NCBI RefSeq assembly: GCF_000346485.2
Contig: NZ_KQ976354.1
Location: forward strand, 682,001-746,000
DNA length: 64,000 nucleotides
Direction: 5' to 3'
From: Scytonema hofmannii PCC 7110
GTDB lineage: Bacteria > Cyanobacteriota > Cyanobacteriia > Cyanobacteriales > Nostocaceae
The position numbers were made by a program, and so were the translations under genes. Positions 1 to 8,300 of this stretch are shown here, in pieces; within the stretch, counting starts at the first letter, position 1, and each line of letters begins with the position of its first letter. The notes beneath the pieces are model-generated. The model made no database searches and was not told the DNA's origin. It worked only from the letters and a program-made list of their open reading frames with translations.

Positions 1-141
1 GGGATGAATCAGGTTCAGCAGTCTTGGATGCAAGCATCAACTGAGATGTTTAGCAAGCCAAACCTTAGTCCCGATGAACAAGATGAGAATTTATACCAAT
101 TCTCTAAATTAACACTACACATCCAAAGCTTTTGGCGCTGA
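1..141 (+). CDS. C-terminal end of a gene cut by the window edge
   Basis: The frame is open from the first base and ends at TGA (139-141), giving 46 residues. No domain is recognisable; the middle is acidic and the end reads HIQSFWR. Without upstream sequence it could be a real gene tail or a chance open frame. Confidence 0.3.
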   Translation, partial: GMNQVQQSWMQASTEMFSKPNLSPDEQDENLYQFSKLTLHIQSFWR

Positions 142-187
142 AGCGTAACTACAAACCTTTTTTCATCTGTAGTCTAGTTTTCGAGAA

Positions 188-301
188 ATGGTATTACTCA
201 ATCGCATAATTTGGTATGCCACTAAGGGTTTTGATAAACCTTATCCGGGTGATACGAAGGTTCTGCAACCAAAACAAGTCACTGATATAGCTTCCAATTG
301 A
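188..301 (+). pseudogene. Short ORF, possible gene scrap (37 aa)
   Basis: ATG at 188, TGA at 299-301. The translation starts MVLLNRIIWYATKG and looks protein-like rather than random, but there is no convincing ribosome binding site and no full domain. It lies just before a MITE, in a region that otherwise holds only scraps. Function not recognised. Confidence 0.2.
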
Positions 302-334
302 GTCGAAAAAATTTAGCATCACGCTCAATATTAC

Positions 335-525
335 TAGGACTTACGCACTGTACAAATTGACTATCCTATGCATCGACGGATAATGGTCGTTTCAGACTTG
401 TAGGGGCGCAAGGCATTGCGCCCCGAAGGTGGGTGATGTTGGTCTCATTCGTTAAACAATCAAACGTTGAGGTGCTAAAAATGCTTACATCATATCTGAC
501 GGTTTCTGTCAATGCGTAAGTCCTA
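335..525. mobile_element. 191-bp MITE with 13-bp perfect terminal inverted repeats
   Basis: The left end TAGGACTTACGCA (335-347) is the exact reverse complement of the right end TGCGTAAGTCCTA (513-525). The element is flanked on both sides by the 5-bp direct repeat ATTAC (330-334 and 526-530), as expected for a target-site duplication. No ORF lies inside. A strong hairpin (403-424, arms GGGGCGCAA/TTGCGCCCC) sits in the middle. It is therefore a non-autonomous element needing a transposase from elsewhere. Confidence 0.85.
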
Positions 526-547
526 ATTACTTGGATAATCAGAAATT

Positions 548-580
548 AGAACCCCGGTTTCTTAAAGAAACCGGGGTTCT
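548..580. repeat. Perfect palindrome of the AAACCGGGGTTTCT type
   Basis: Two 16-bp arms (548-563 and 565-580) are exact reverse complements around a single A. Related AAACCCGGTTTCT units occur at 2389-2451 and 60421-60453, so this is a dispersed repeat family. It could also end transcription between the MITE and the gene at 766. Confidence 0.7.
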
Positions 581-765
581 GACACCTCAATTATTGTAAT
601 CCCTTGCAGTATTGGATTTCGATGGCGCAAGAAATCCGCGATTTGTTGCAAAAAGGTATAAATTTGAAAATTGTGCTATTTTAAAATAAAAATTCTTATG
701 AAGCCAGGAAATTTTATTCACTCTGTTCGGGAATACCAAGTTATCAATGTTTTAGGAGATAACTA

Positions 766-1350
766 ATGGCATCCAAAGATGAGTTTCAGAATACTTTGAA
801 AGAAAGATTTAGTATCAATAAGAATATCAGTCAGCCCCTGACTAAGGAAGAGTGCGAAAAATTAATCAAGCTCCTTGAGAGTGAACCCAGCGCTGTAAAA
901 CTTGTTAGCTCTTATGCTGACAAAAACTCTACTCTAGGACGTAATAATTCTAATTACGCCAGGGCGCGTAATCAAGCAGAACGTAAATTTGAGGCTTTAC
1001 AAAAAGAATACCTTCAGTTAGAAAAATCTATTGAATCTATAGAGGAAGCTAAGGCAAATCTTGAAAATAGAAAGAGGATTTTAGAGGAAGAACAGAAAAA
1101 GCTTCAAGATGAAGTTGAAAACTTAGCTTCTAAAAATCAGTTTCTATCTTCCAAAGTTCAGACCTTAACTACCCAAAATGACGAGATTATAGACGCCAAT
1201 ACACAATTGAAGAAAGAAAACAGAGATTTAAAAAACATAGTCGATCAAATTAAACTCAGGTTGGCAAGAGATACAAAAGCACTTCTTCAATATGAAGATA
1301 ACGAGATCCGAAAAGCTTTAATCAGGCTATTTAAATGGACACTGGGATAA
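766..1350 (+). CDS. Coiled-coil protein, first gene of an HNH-containing run
   Basis: 194 residues, soluble, no signal peptide. From about residue 70 to 165 it is a long charged heptad-type region (EEAKANLENRKRILEEEQKK and similar), a clear coiled coil. The N-terminal 65 residues are probably globular. The start at 766 follows TAGGAGAT with good spacing. The next gene begins 12 bp after the stop and the HNH gene 11 bp after that, so the three are probably co-transcribed. Family not recognised. A coiled coil beside a nuclease could serve in assembly or sensing, but that is inference from context. Confidence 0.75.
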   Translation: MASKDEFQNTLKERFSINKNISQPLTKEECEKLIKLLESEPSAVKLVSSYADKNSTLGRNNSNYARARNQAERKFEALQKEYLQLEKSIESIEEAKANLENRKRILEEEQKKLQDEVENLASKNQFLSSKVQTLTTQNDEIIDANTQLKKENRDLKNIVDQIKLRLARDTKALLQYEDNEIRKALIRLFKWTLG

Positions 1351-1362
1351 GGAACCAAGCCA

Positions 1363-1803
1363 ATGGCAAGCCCAAAAAAACAAAAAAGAAATTTCAACGG
1401 CATGAGTTACGGTGAGGTACAAAGTGCTAACTCAAAGAATCGAAGCCAACTCGAAAAAGAACATCAGAAGTGGCTAAAAGATAATGGCTATAAAAATGTT
1501 GGATGGGATAATGTCATCAACCTTTATAAAAAAATTGAGGAGTTTCTAGAGAAATCCCAATTTGAGGATATGACTCTAGAGGAACTTTTCTTAGAAGCCG
1601 ATCGCATTGGCAATAAGTATCTCACTCGCAATGATATCGAAGAGTTTAACCAACAGTTTTCTAAGGAAGTTGCTGAGATTGGGGATTTAATAGAGCAGCA
1701 ATTTCCTGATACTGAGATTGAGGTTATTGATTATAGCAACACAATAACTAAGAAATCTCGGCAGAAGCGCAATCAAAAGACATACCGAACAACTAAACTT
1801 TAG
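1363..1803 (+). CDS. Small hypothetical protein sharing a motif with the downstream HNH protein
   Basis: 146 residues, basic at both ends (starts MASPKKQKRN, ends with several Lys/Arg), charged and helical. Residues about 70-100 contain LEELFLEADRIG...LTRNDIEEF. The next gene carries LEELFELADKIG...LTRQDLEDY near its N-terminus, so the two share a roughly 30-residue module. Start 1363 is preceded by AAGGAACC. It lies 12 bp after the coiled-coil gene and 11 bp before the HNH gene. Function unknown; the shared module suggests duplication or a common binding partner. Confidence 0.7.
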   Translation: MASPKKQKRNFNGMSYGEVQSANSKNRSQLEKEHQKWLKDNGYKNVGWDNVINLYKKIEEFLEKSQFEDMTLEELFLEADRIGNKYLTRNDIEEFNQQFSKEVAEIGDLIEQQFPDTEIEVIDYSNTITKKSRQKRNQKTYRTTKL

Positions 1804-1814
1804 CGAGGGATACT

Positions 1815-2264
1815 GTGGATCTTGAAGGCAAGGGGCTTGAAGAGTTATTTGAGTTAGCAGACAAGATTGGCGAAAGGCGATATCACCGACTGACTCGCCA
1901 GGATCTTGAGGATTACAAGAAATTTGATAACTGGCGATATATCAATGGTGACATCAGGTGCGGAACGACTAAGGAAAGTCAGGATTGGGCAAGAGATAAT
2001 TCAGATTGGCATTGTCCAATTTGTGGAGATAGATTCTCGGAATGTGGTGGTAGAACAATCGACCATAAACTACCGCGATCGCGGTATCCCTGGTTGTCAA
2101 TGGACTTTAGAAATTTTTGGGTGATTTGCAGATCTTGCAACGAAGAGAAAGGGGAGATGCATTGGTTCGAGTACGAGCATTATATGTTCGTTCGTCATCC
2201 CAATTTATTGCCTGCTATACAGGATGCACGCCCTACCCAATTGCTAAAGTCATTGAAGGAATAA
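1815..2264 (+). CDS. HNH endonuclease-like protein
   Basis: 149 residues starting at GTG (1815) after GAGGGA. The N-terminal 35 residues carry the LEELF-LAD-IG...LTR-D module of the preceding gene. The C-terminal half has a zinc-ribbon/HNH fold: a CPICG knuckle near residue 60, the HNH core around IDHKLPRSR (Asp-His near residue 79), a conserved Asn in FRNFW, and a second knuckle CRSC with NEEKG. HNH proteins of this size cleave DNA, often as phage, restriction or defence nucleases. Here it closes a three-gene run. The substrate cannot be told from sequence. Confidence 0.8.
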   Translation: MDLEGKGLEELFELADKIGERRYHRLTRQDLEDYKKFDNWRYINGDIRCGTTKESQDWARDNSDWHCPICGDRFSECGGRTIDHKLPRSRYPWLSMDFRNFWVICRSCNEEKGEMHWFEYEHYMFVRHPNLLPAIQDARPTQLLKSLKE

Positions 2265-2284
2265 GTAAAATTGTTCAATCACCT

Positions 2285-2345
2285 TGATTATAACCTGAGT
2301 CAGCTAGCAAATAGACTGTTACTTCATCTTCTAACGGTCACAATC
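2285..2345 (-). pseudogene. Fragment of a Uma2-family nuclease gene
   Basis: This stretch (TCAGCTAGCAAATAGACTG and following) matches 4437-4480 inside the intact Uma2 gene at 4333-4896. A second matching stretch lies at 2743-2776. Between them sit a MITE-like element and another decayed gene, so a former Uma2 copy has been broken up. Confidence 0.5.
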
Positions 2346-2349
2346 ACTT

Positions 2350-2476
2350 CTAGAGCATCGGTACAGTATTCAAAAAGGAGGCAAAAAACCCGGTTTCTCT
2401 CTCCTGCAAAGCTTGATATTTCGTAGGCTCAACTTTAAGAAACCGGGTTTTTAGGATTACTGTATCGGCGCTCTAG
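2350..2476. mobile_element. 127-bp MITE-like element with imperfect inverted ends
   Basis: CTAGAGCATCGGTACAGTA (2350-2368) is the near reverse complement of TACTGTATCGGCGCTCTAG (2458-2476), with three mismatches in 19. The interior has two inverted AAACCCGGTTTCT units. The right end recurs at about 40718-40746. No ORF; no clear target duplication. Confidence 0.55.
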
Positions 2477-2722
2477 GGTTTAATTGAAAATGTACGAACA
2501 CTTGCTTCAAAGATTGGTAGACTATTTTCAAATTCATCTGGACCAGTAGAAAAAACTACACTCCAAACGATGTTACCATTTCGAAATAAATAGTATACTT
2601 GCTTACTATTTTGACCTATAGCAATTAGTCTTCCTACTTGATCTCACAGTATCAACTACGTCATTCAATCCCAGTCTAGCCATGTCACTTTCAAATTTAC
2701 TAGAGAAGTTCTCGCTATTCAT
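2473..2722 (-). pseudogene. Small protein gene broken by a frameshift
   Basis: From the ATG at 2722 the frame reads MNSENFSSKFESDMARLGLN and VVDTV, then loses frame. One base later a second frame continues DQVGRLIAIGQNSKQVYYLF and on to ...FEASVRTFSIKP before a stop at 2473-2475. Joined, they give a protein of about 83 residues. The stop codon falls inside the right end of the MITE-like element. Family not recognised. Confidence 0.55.
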
Positions 2723-2742
2723 TGCCGATCGCTAATAACCAG

Positions 2743-2776
2743 CTGTTTTGATATTATAGTCGCGGTCAACAGATTA
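2743..2776 (-). pseudogene. Second fragment of the broken Uma2 gene
   Basis: TTTTGATATTATAGTCGCGG and the following bases match about 4521-4552 of the intact Uma2 gene, which encodes the SIDRDYNIKI segment. It is too short to function. Confidence 0.45.
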
Positions 2777-2846
2777 AGAGTAGAAAAAAGTTTTATCAGT
2801 TGAGGATTGTTAACAGTTAACAGTCAACACAATTTATGATTATCGA

Positions 2847-3013
2847 CTAGTTTCCAATAACTGCAATGTTTGTTGAATAACAGTCACCGATTTGCTCCCA
2901 CACTCGACAAGCTTCTGTGAGCCATCCGGCTTTGAGGTAGCACTTGGCGGCTTTTTGCAGGAGTTGTGTTGTTTCTTCTGGTGATGGGTTCACTCTGCCT
3001 GTCTTTGTTGCTG
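2847..3013 (-). pseudogene. C-terminal remnant of an unidentified protein
   Basis: An open frame of about 55 residues reads ...SPEETTQLLQKAAKCYLKAG then WLTEACRVWEQIGDCYS and ends at 2847-2849. Its helical, TPR-like pattern looks like a genuine protein end, but no start lies in frame with a full domain. Probably a leftover gene end. Confidence 0.35.
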
Positions 3014-3039
3014 AATATTACGTCTCTAGGGTGTTCATC

Positions 3040-3067
3040 TTATGATATCGTTTTATGATATCATAAA
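3040..3067. promoter_or_regulatory. Palindromic operator candidate upstream of hicA-hicB
   Basis: TTTATGATATCATAAA (3052-3067) is a perfect 16-bp palindrome, and a half site TTATGATATC (3040-3049) lies just before it. The pair sits 57 bp upstream of hicA. HicB-type antitoxins commonly repress their own operon through such palindromes, so this is the likely autoregulatory site. Confidence 0.55.
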
Positions 3068-3123
3068 CAAAAATGTACTTTAATGTGGTAAAAAACATAT
3101 GTATTATAAATTGTGACTGCTAA

Positions 3124-3408
3124 ATGGATTTAAATAACAAACAGCGTCAGGTTTTGGAATCTATTTTTACAAATCCGATTCCCGCAAATATTCTTTGGCA
3201 GGATATTGAAAACTTATTTAAAGCATTGAGTGCTGATATACGCCAAGGTCAAGGGTCACGGGTGAGAGTGAAATTAAACAATGTCAAAGCTGTATTTCAT
3301 GAACCGCATCCAGAAAAGGAAACTGATAAAGGTGCAGTTAAATCGGTACGAGAGTTTTTAATCAAAGCAGGTGTTGAACCAAAAACATCAGTAAATGATG
3401 ATGAGTAA
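3124..3408 (+). CDS. hicA: HicA-family mRNA interferase toxin
   Basis: 94 residues with the HicA double-stranded-RNA-binding-like pattern: N-terminal KQRQVLESIF, a DIENLFKALSADI helix, GSRVRVKLN, then FHEPHPEKETDKGAVKSVRE, which carries the conserved FH-PHP region. HicA toxins degrade mRNA and are held inactive by HicB. The next gene encodes a HicB-like protein 17 bp downstream, and a palindrome precedes the pair. Length and motif order fit the larger HicA subgroup. Nothing looks damaged. Confidence 0.88.
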   Translation: MDLNNKQRQVLESIFTNPIPANILWQDIENLFKALSADIRQGQGSRVRVKLNNVKAVFHEPHPEKETDKGAVKSVREFLIKAGVEPKTSVNDDE

Positions 3409-3425
3409 GTTTTAAAGTTAAAACT

Positions 3426-3770
3426 ATGATGACTTATAAAGGATATACAGCAAGTTTAGAAATTGACTTAGAAGCAGGAATTATTTTTGGGCGTGTATTA
3501 GATATTAATGATGTCGTGACATTTAAAGGGAAAACAGTCGAGGAAGCACGTCAAGAATTTCAGAAATCGGTAGATGATTATCTTGCTTTTTGTGAAGACT
3601 TAGGGGAAGAACCCGATAAACCTTTTTCTGGAAAACTTCCCTTTCGCACAACACCAGAAAATCACCGCAAAATTTTTATTGCAGCTTCTAAAGCAGGTAA
3701 AAGTATTAATGCTTGGATGGATGAAGTATTGAGCATTGCCGCAGATAAGGTAATTAATACAAATTTCTAA
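3426..3770 (+). CDS. hicB: HicB-family antitoxin
   Basis: 114 residues. Residues 1-65 form the partial RNase-H-like HicB fold (YKGYTASLEIDLEAGIIFGR, then the FQKSVDDYLAFCEDLGEEP helix). Residues 75-110 are a ribbon-helix-helix-like DNA-binding tail (HRKIFIAASKAGKSINAWMD). It should neutralise HicA and bind the palindrome at 3052-3067. Two ATGs in a row (3426 and 3429) could start it; no strong ribosome binding site separates them. Confidence 0.88.
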   Translation: MMTYKGYTASLEIDLEAGIIFGRVLDINDVVTFKGKTVEEARQEFQKSVDDYLAFCEDLGEEPDKPFSGKLPFRTTPENHRKIFIAASKAGKSINAWMDEVLSIAADKVINTNF

Positions 3771-3787
3771 AGAGTTTGGTTTACCTT

Positions 3788-4130
3788 TTACACTGAACTA
3801 TACTGAACCATATTAATGGTAAACTGCGAATTATCCTCAGATGGTTTTAAGGTAATCATTGCTACTGTTTGTCTAACGCGATCGCCAGGACGAATACCTT
3901 CAAAAGAAGAGATTCGCCGTTCGGCAGAACTTGCATTAGTAAGTACGTACACGCAGTACTAAGTCTTCTAAGCGCATCCGTCTAGGTTGGTTTGGATTTA
4001 TAGACTCTTGTTCACCTTCACAAAAGAAAGTTCGCAGTTGTTCATCGTAATCCAGGGCTGTTTCTTGTATTCGGGACAACGATTTTTTTTCTCCCTCTTC
4101 TAAAGCATTTATCGAATGGTCTTCACACAG
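3788..4130 (-). pseudogene. Decayed gene, two out-of-frame pieces
   Basis: One frame gives SINALEEGEKKSLSRIQETA continuing to PRRMRLEDLVLRVRTY before a stop near 3950. A second frame continues NASSAERRISSFEGIRPGDR and on to ITLKPSEDNSQFTIN, ending at 3788-3790. Together they look like one protein split by a small insertion around 3940-3960. Family not recognised. Confidence 0.45.
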
Positions 4131-4191
4131 GGCAGCTTAAGAACTATATCTCCGGTATGAGCATCAATTTAATTACTACCCATCCTTACTC

Positions 4192-4332
4192 TTAGTTATC
4201 CTTAACAATAACAGCGTTTATCGAATGAGCAGCAAAGTAGCCATACGGATTTTTACATACATTATTTTTCTTGGCTTGCACCACTTCTAATTTTAAAGGT
4301 TTTAATGATGTGAAAATTTGTCCAGATTTGCC
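4192..4332 (-). pseudogene. C-terminal scrap downstream of the Uma2 gene
   Basis: The frame GKSGQIFTSLKPLKLEVVQA followed by KKNNVCKNPYGYFAAHSINA and a stop at 4192-4194 begins right at the end of the Uma2 gene. The HSINA phrase also occurs in the decayed gene just downstream, so both may come from one family. No start codon of its own. Confidence 0.3.
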
Positions 4333-4896
4333 TTAAAGTTTCGGCATTAGTAATTGCTGAGCAGTCAGGTAAATTTGGGGAAAATTTTGCGATACAATTT
4401 TTTGATTGCCAGTAAATACTGTTTGATTATAAATTGAACCAACTAGCAAACAGACTGTTACTTTATCTTCTAACGGATCGACAATCCAATATTCATTAAC
4501 ACCAAAGGCGGCGTACTCTGATATTTTGATATTATAGTCGCGGTCAATAGATTCGGAAGATACGACTTCAACAATGAGTGGTGGTGCAGTTCTAAGAATA
4601 GCTGATTTCTTTTCAATGGACACAGCTTGTTGTTGAGTCATGACCAATACATCAGGACGCCTAATTTGTGTACCTATCATAACTTCAACACCATTGGAAC
4701 GCGGTTCTAATGTTAGTCCCAGTCTTTGTTTTTCCAAAATAAACTGAAATAACACGAACGTGATGATTGCTTCATGATTCCCAGTCCCAGGAGGCATTTC
4801 TACCAATACCCCCGAATCAAGTTCGTAACGCTTGTCTGTGCCATCATCGTAGGTTAGATACTCCTCTACTGTCATTTTTAAGGGTGTTTGGGACAT
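4333..4896 (-). CDS. Uma2-family (DUF820) putative endonuclease
   Basis: 187 residues, PD-(D/E)XK-like fold. Visible family features are MTVEEYLTYDDGTDKRYEL at the N-terminus, GNHEAIITFVLFQF, RRPDVLVMTQ (catalytic Asp), PPLIVEVVSSESIDRDYNIK (Glu and Lys of the E-x-K part), and YAAFGVNEYWIVDP. Uma2 proteins are very abundant in cyanobacteria and of uncertain role. The start follows GGAGGCAATT. Other Uma2 scraps lie at 2285-2345, 2743-2776 and 44005-44141; this is the only intact copy here. Confidence 0.9.
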   Translation of the reverse strand: MSQTPLKMTVEEYLTYDDGTDKRYELDSGVLVEMPPGTGNHEAIITFVLFQFILEKQRLGLTLEPRSNGVEVMIGTQIRRPDVLVMTQQQAVSIEKKSAILRTAPPLIVEVVSSESIDRDYNIKISEYAAFGVNEYWIVDPLEDKVTVCLLVGSIYNQTVFTGNQKIVSQNFPQIYLTAQQLLMPKL

Positions 4897-4912
4897 AATT
4901 GCCTCCTAATCG

Positions 4913-4947
4913 TCATTAGTCATTGGTCATTGGTCATTCGTTATTGG
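4913..4947. repeat. Heptameric short tandem repeat (TCATTGG), five units
   Basis: Five 7-bp units (TCATTAG, TCATTGG twice, TCATTCG, TTATTGG) lie directly upstream of the Uma2 gene. Such heptamer repeats are typical of heterocystous cyanobacterial intergenic DNA. The rest of 4948-5195 is AT-rich with nothing recognisable. Confidence 0.8.
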
Positions 4948-5214
4948 TAAGGAGTTCAGATCAACTTTCATTTTATAATATGATTCGGTTTATTGCCACC
5001 TCATTACATAGATACAAAAAATTTCTGCTATCCATAAATTAATTAAGAATTGTATTGATTTTATGGAAACAAGGGAGAGAATTAGATATCTATAGGAATC
5101 CTATTTCATTTTTGAAATTTAAACCTATCTACTGTACTGGTTCTCATTTTTGTTAATCAGTAACTGGTCGGTAGCTTCTTACAGCGTTTCCTAATTTGCT
5201 GAGATACAAATTTA

Positions 5215-5305
5215 TCTGCGTCCATCTGCGTCCATCTGCGGTTAATTTCTTCTTACTGTATGGGCGCAATGCCTTGCGCCCCTACCCCCTATCCCCTAAC
5301 CCCTG
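5215..5305. repeat. Intergenic tandem and palindromic repeats before the macroglobulin gene
   Basis: CATCTGCGTC units repeat in tandem at about 5215-5241. They are followed by a hairpin at 5262-5281 (GGGCGCAA/TTGCGCCC, loop TGCC) and a C-rich tract CCCCTACCCCCTATCCCC. The hairpin arms equal those inside the MITE at 403-424. This stretch could be read as an N-terminal extension of the next gene, but it is repeat DNA. Confidence 0.6.
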
Positions 5306-5306
5306 T

Positions 5307-8300
5307 ATGTTCCAAAGAATTTTGCTTTACTTTCTGCTTACTCTGACACTTTTAATAGGAATAGCAGGGTGTGGTTTTATCAGCATCGCCCCAAAAAAAG
5401 AGAAGCTTCCTTCGGTTTCTTTACTCAATCCACCACAGTTACCAGACTGGATAGAACAGATCAGCCCATTATCTGATAGTGAATCTCTTAACCAAATCCG
5501 CATCCGGTTTAAAGAGGCTTTAATCCCAGTTGAGAGTCTTGACAGCCCAGAACAACAAAGTTTATTACAAAAGTTTGAAATCGTACCATCTATACCCGGT
5601 CATTTTCGATTTTTGACACCACGTATGGTGGGATTTCAAGTAGAGGAAGCCCTTCCAAAAGCAACGCGATTTCAAGTGACGCTCAAAGCAGGTTTGGCAG
5701 ATTTAAAAAATCACCGTCTCGATCAAGATTTATCTTGGACTTTTAATACCGAACTTATCAAACTCACTGGGTTACCTGGTAAAAATCCAATTGAAAAAGA
5801 TGACAGCGAGCCAATTGATTTGCAGCAGAAGTTACAATTCACTTCTAATACGGAATTAAATTTAGCTTCTGTGCGATCGCATTTACAACTTCTTGAAGAA
5901 GGCAAAAATAAGAGTACGCGGTTTAAAGTAGAATTAGCCAAAGAAGAAAAATCCTCAGAACCTCAAGACCCTTTGGAAAAATTTGACCCTTCGTCTCGTC
6001 AATGGATTTATAATCTCATTCCTCAAGACAGTTTACAAAAAGCAACGAATTATCGTCTAGAATTTTCTCCTGGTTTACTTCCTGCTTATGGCAATTTACC
6101 CAGCGAACAAGCTTTTGTGAGTAAAATATCAACTTATTCTCCTTTGGAATTTAAGGGAATTCAGTTTTACGGTCAACCAGATGCAAGCGGAACTTCTGGG
6201 AGATTTGTTCAAGGTGCTCCTCAACTTATATTTAATAATGAATTAGTGGCAAATTCAGTTATTGAAAATATTAAAATTAATCCTACACCAAAAGCTATTT
6301 CTCGACTCATCCAAGCTAACGATCGCGAAAAAGTTATTACTATCAATCCTTATGCCTTAACACCTTCAACAACTTATACAATAACTCTTGGTGCAAATAT
6401 TAAAGATAAATTTGGGCAAACTCTGGGTAAACCTGTGACAGTTAAGTATGAAACAGGCGATTTAGCTGGGGATATATGGGTTCCTGAAGGGTTGAATATT
6501 TTTCCATCAGGGAAGAATTTAAAACTCAATATTTCTACAGTAAATCTGCCAGATTCTAATTATAAAGCAGCTTATCAAGTTGTTCAACCAACGGATTTGG
6601 TTTATTTTAATTCGGCTTATCCTAAAGGTGAAGGTAACGATTTATTACCTAAAATTTCTGAGTGGAAAAGTTTTAAGGTATCGGGGAAAAAAAATCAGTC
6701 CTTGGAAGTGAGTGTTCCCATACGAGAAAAACTGGGTGCTGCTACGGGGATGTTGGCTTATGGGGTACAAGCACGCACAAATACATATAAAGAAAATGGG
6801 AAAGAACTTTGGCGAGAACCGACGACTTATGGTATGGTTCAAATGACAAATTTGGGTGTCTTTACACAGTGGTTTCCAGAGTCTGGCTTAATTCGAGTTC
6901 ACCATCTTTCTGATGGCTCACCTGTAAAAGCAGCTGCGATCGCAATCTATCAATCCAAATTAGAAACAAAATCGCGTCCTCAACCCGTACCTTGCGCTTC
7001 TGGAAAAACTGATGAAAATGGAACTTTGCGTCTCACTCGTGACGATTTACGAGAATGCTTTGCAGGCGATCGCAGTTCTACCAAAGAACCTCTATTATTA
7101 GTTATTGCACGAGAAGATCGAGATTGGGCATTTGCTCGTACTGAAGAATACAGTGGTGCTTATGGCTACGGAGTTGATGCAAGTTGGGAAGATGGCAAAG
7201 TTTTATCCCGTGGAGTCATCTTCTCCGACAGACAGTTATATCAACCTGGAGAAAAGGCTTGGTTGACTGGTTTTGCTGACTACTTACAAAATGGCGAAAT
7301 CAAACAGGATAAAAATGCTACTTACCAGTTAACTCTTCTAGATCCAGATGGTCAAAAAACAGATTTAGGGACTAAAACTACCAATGAATTTGGGACATTT
7401 TCTCTAGAGTTACCTATCAAAAAAACTCAACCTTTAGGCTACTATACAATCCAAGCTAAGGGTAAAAACCAACAAGAAATTTCTGGAGAGTTTCGCGTTG
7501 CTGAGTTTAATCCACCTAATTTCAAAGTTGAACTGAATTTCGATAAAGAATTTGCTTTTCTTGATGATACAATAGAAGCTAAATCTACAAGTCAATATTT
7601 ATTTGGTTCTCCTGTAGAAGGAGGACAAGCAAAATATTTTGTGACTCGCGAGCAGACTAATTTTGTTCCTAAAGGTTGGGAGGAATTTACTTTTGGGAGA
7701 CAGTGGTTTTGGCCAGAAGAACCTCCTTCTTTACCGAGCGATGTTTTGCAAACAAATGCAGGACTTGATGCTAATGGGAAAAGCAGTCAAACGGTGATGG
7801 TAAAAGATTTGCCTTATCCAACGATCTACCGGGTTGATGTACAAGTCTCAGATGTTTCCAATTTATCGGTGGCAAATTCCAAAACATTTACAGCATTACC
7901 AAGCCGTCAATTCATCGGGTTAAAAAGCAATTTTGTTGCTGAAGCTGATAAAGATTTTCCTTTTGAGATTATTGTGACCGACCATACAGGAAAACCACGA
8001 GAAGGTCAACGGGTATGGTTGGAACTTCAACAAATGAAGTATAGCAGCGTGACTCAATTAGTAGAAGGAAGTGCAACAGGGAAAAACCAAGTTGAATATA
8101 AGACAGTAGAAAAAGCAGAAATTAGATCGACAAACAAACCGCTATCCGTAACGCTAAAACCCAATGAATCCGGTTCTTATCGCATTAGAGCAAATTTTAG
8201 CGCTGCAAAAAATGATGTCAGCGCAACAGATATCCAAATTTGGGTGACAGGAGACAATCCGGTATTTTGGGGGAATAGAGAAAAAGACCGTTTGGAAATT

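Noticed and set aside
5196-5306. N-terminal extension of the macroglobulin gene from ATG 5196
   Set aside because: It is encoded by tandem and palindromic repeat DNA and would place the clear lipoprotein signal 37 residues inside the protein.
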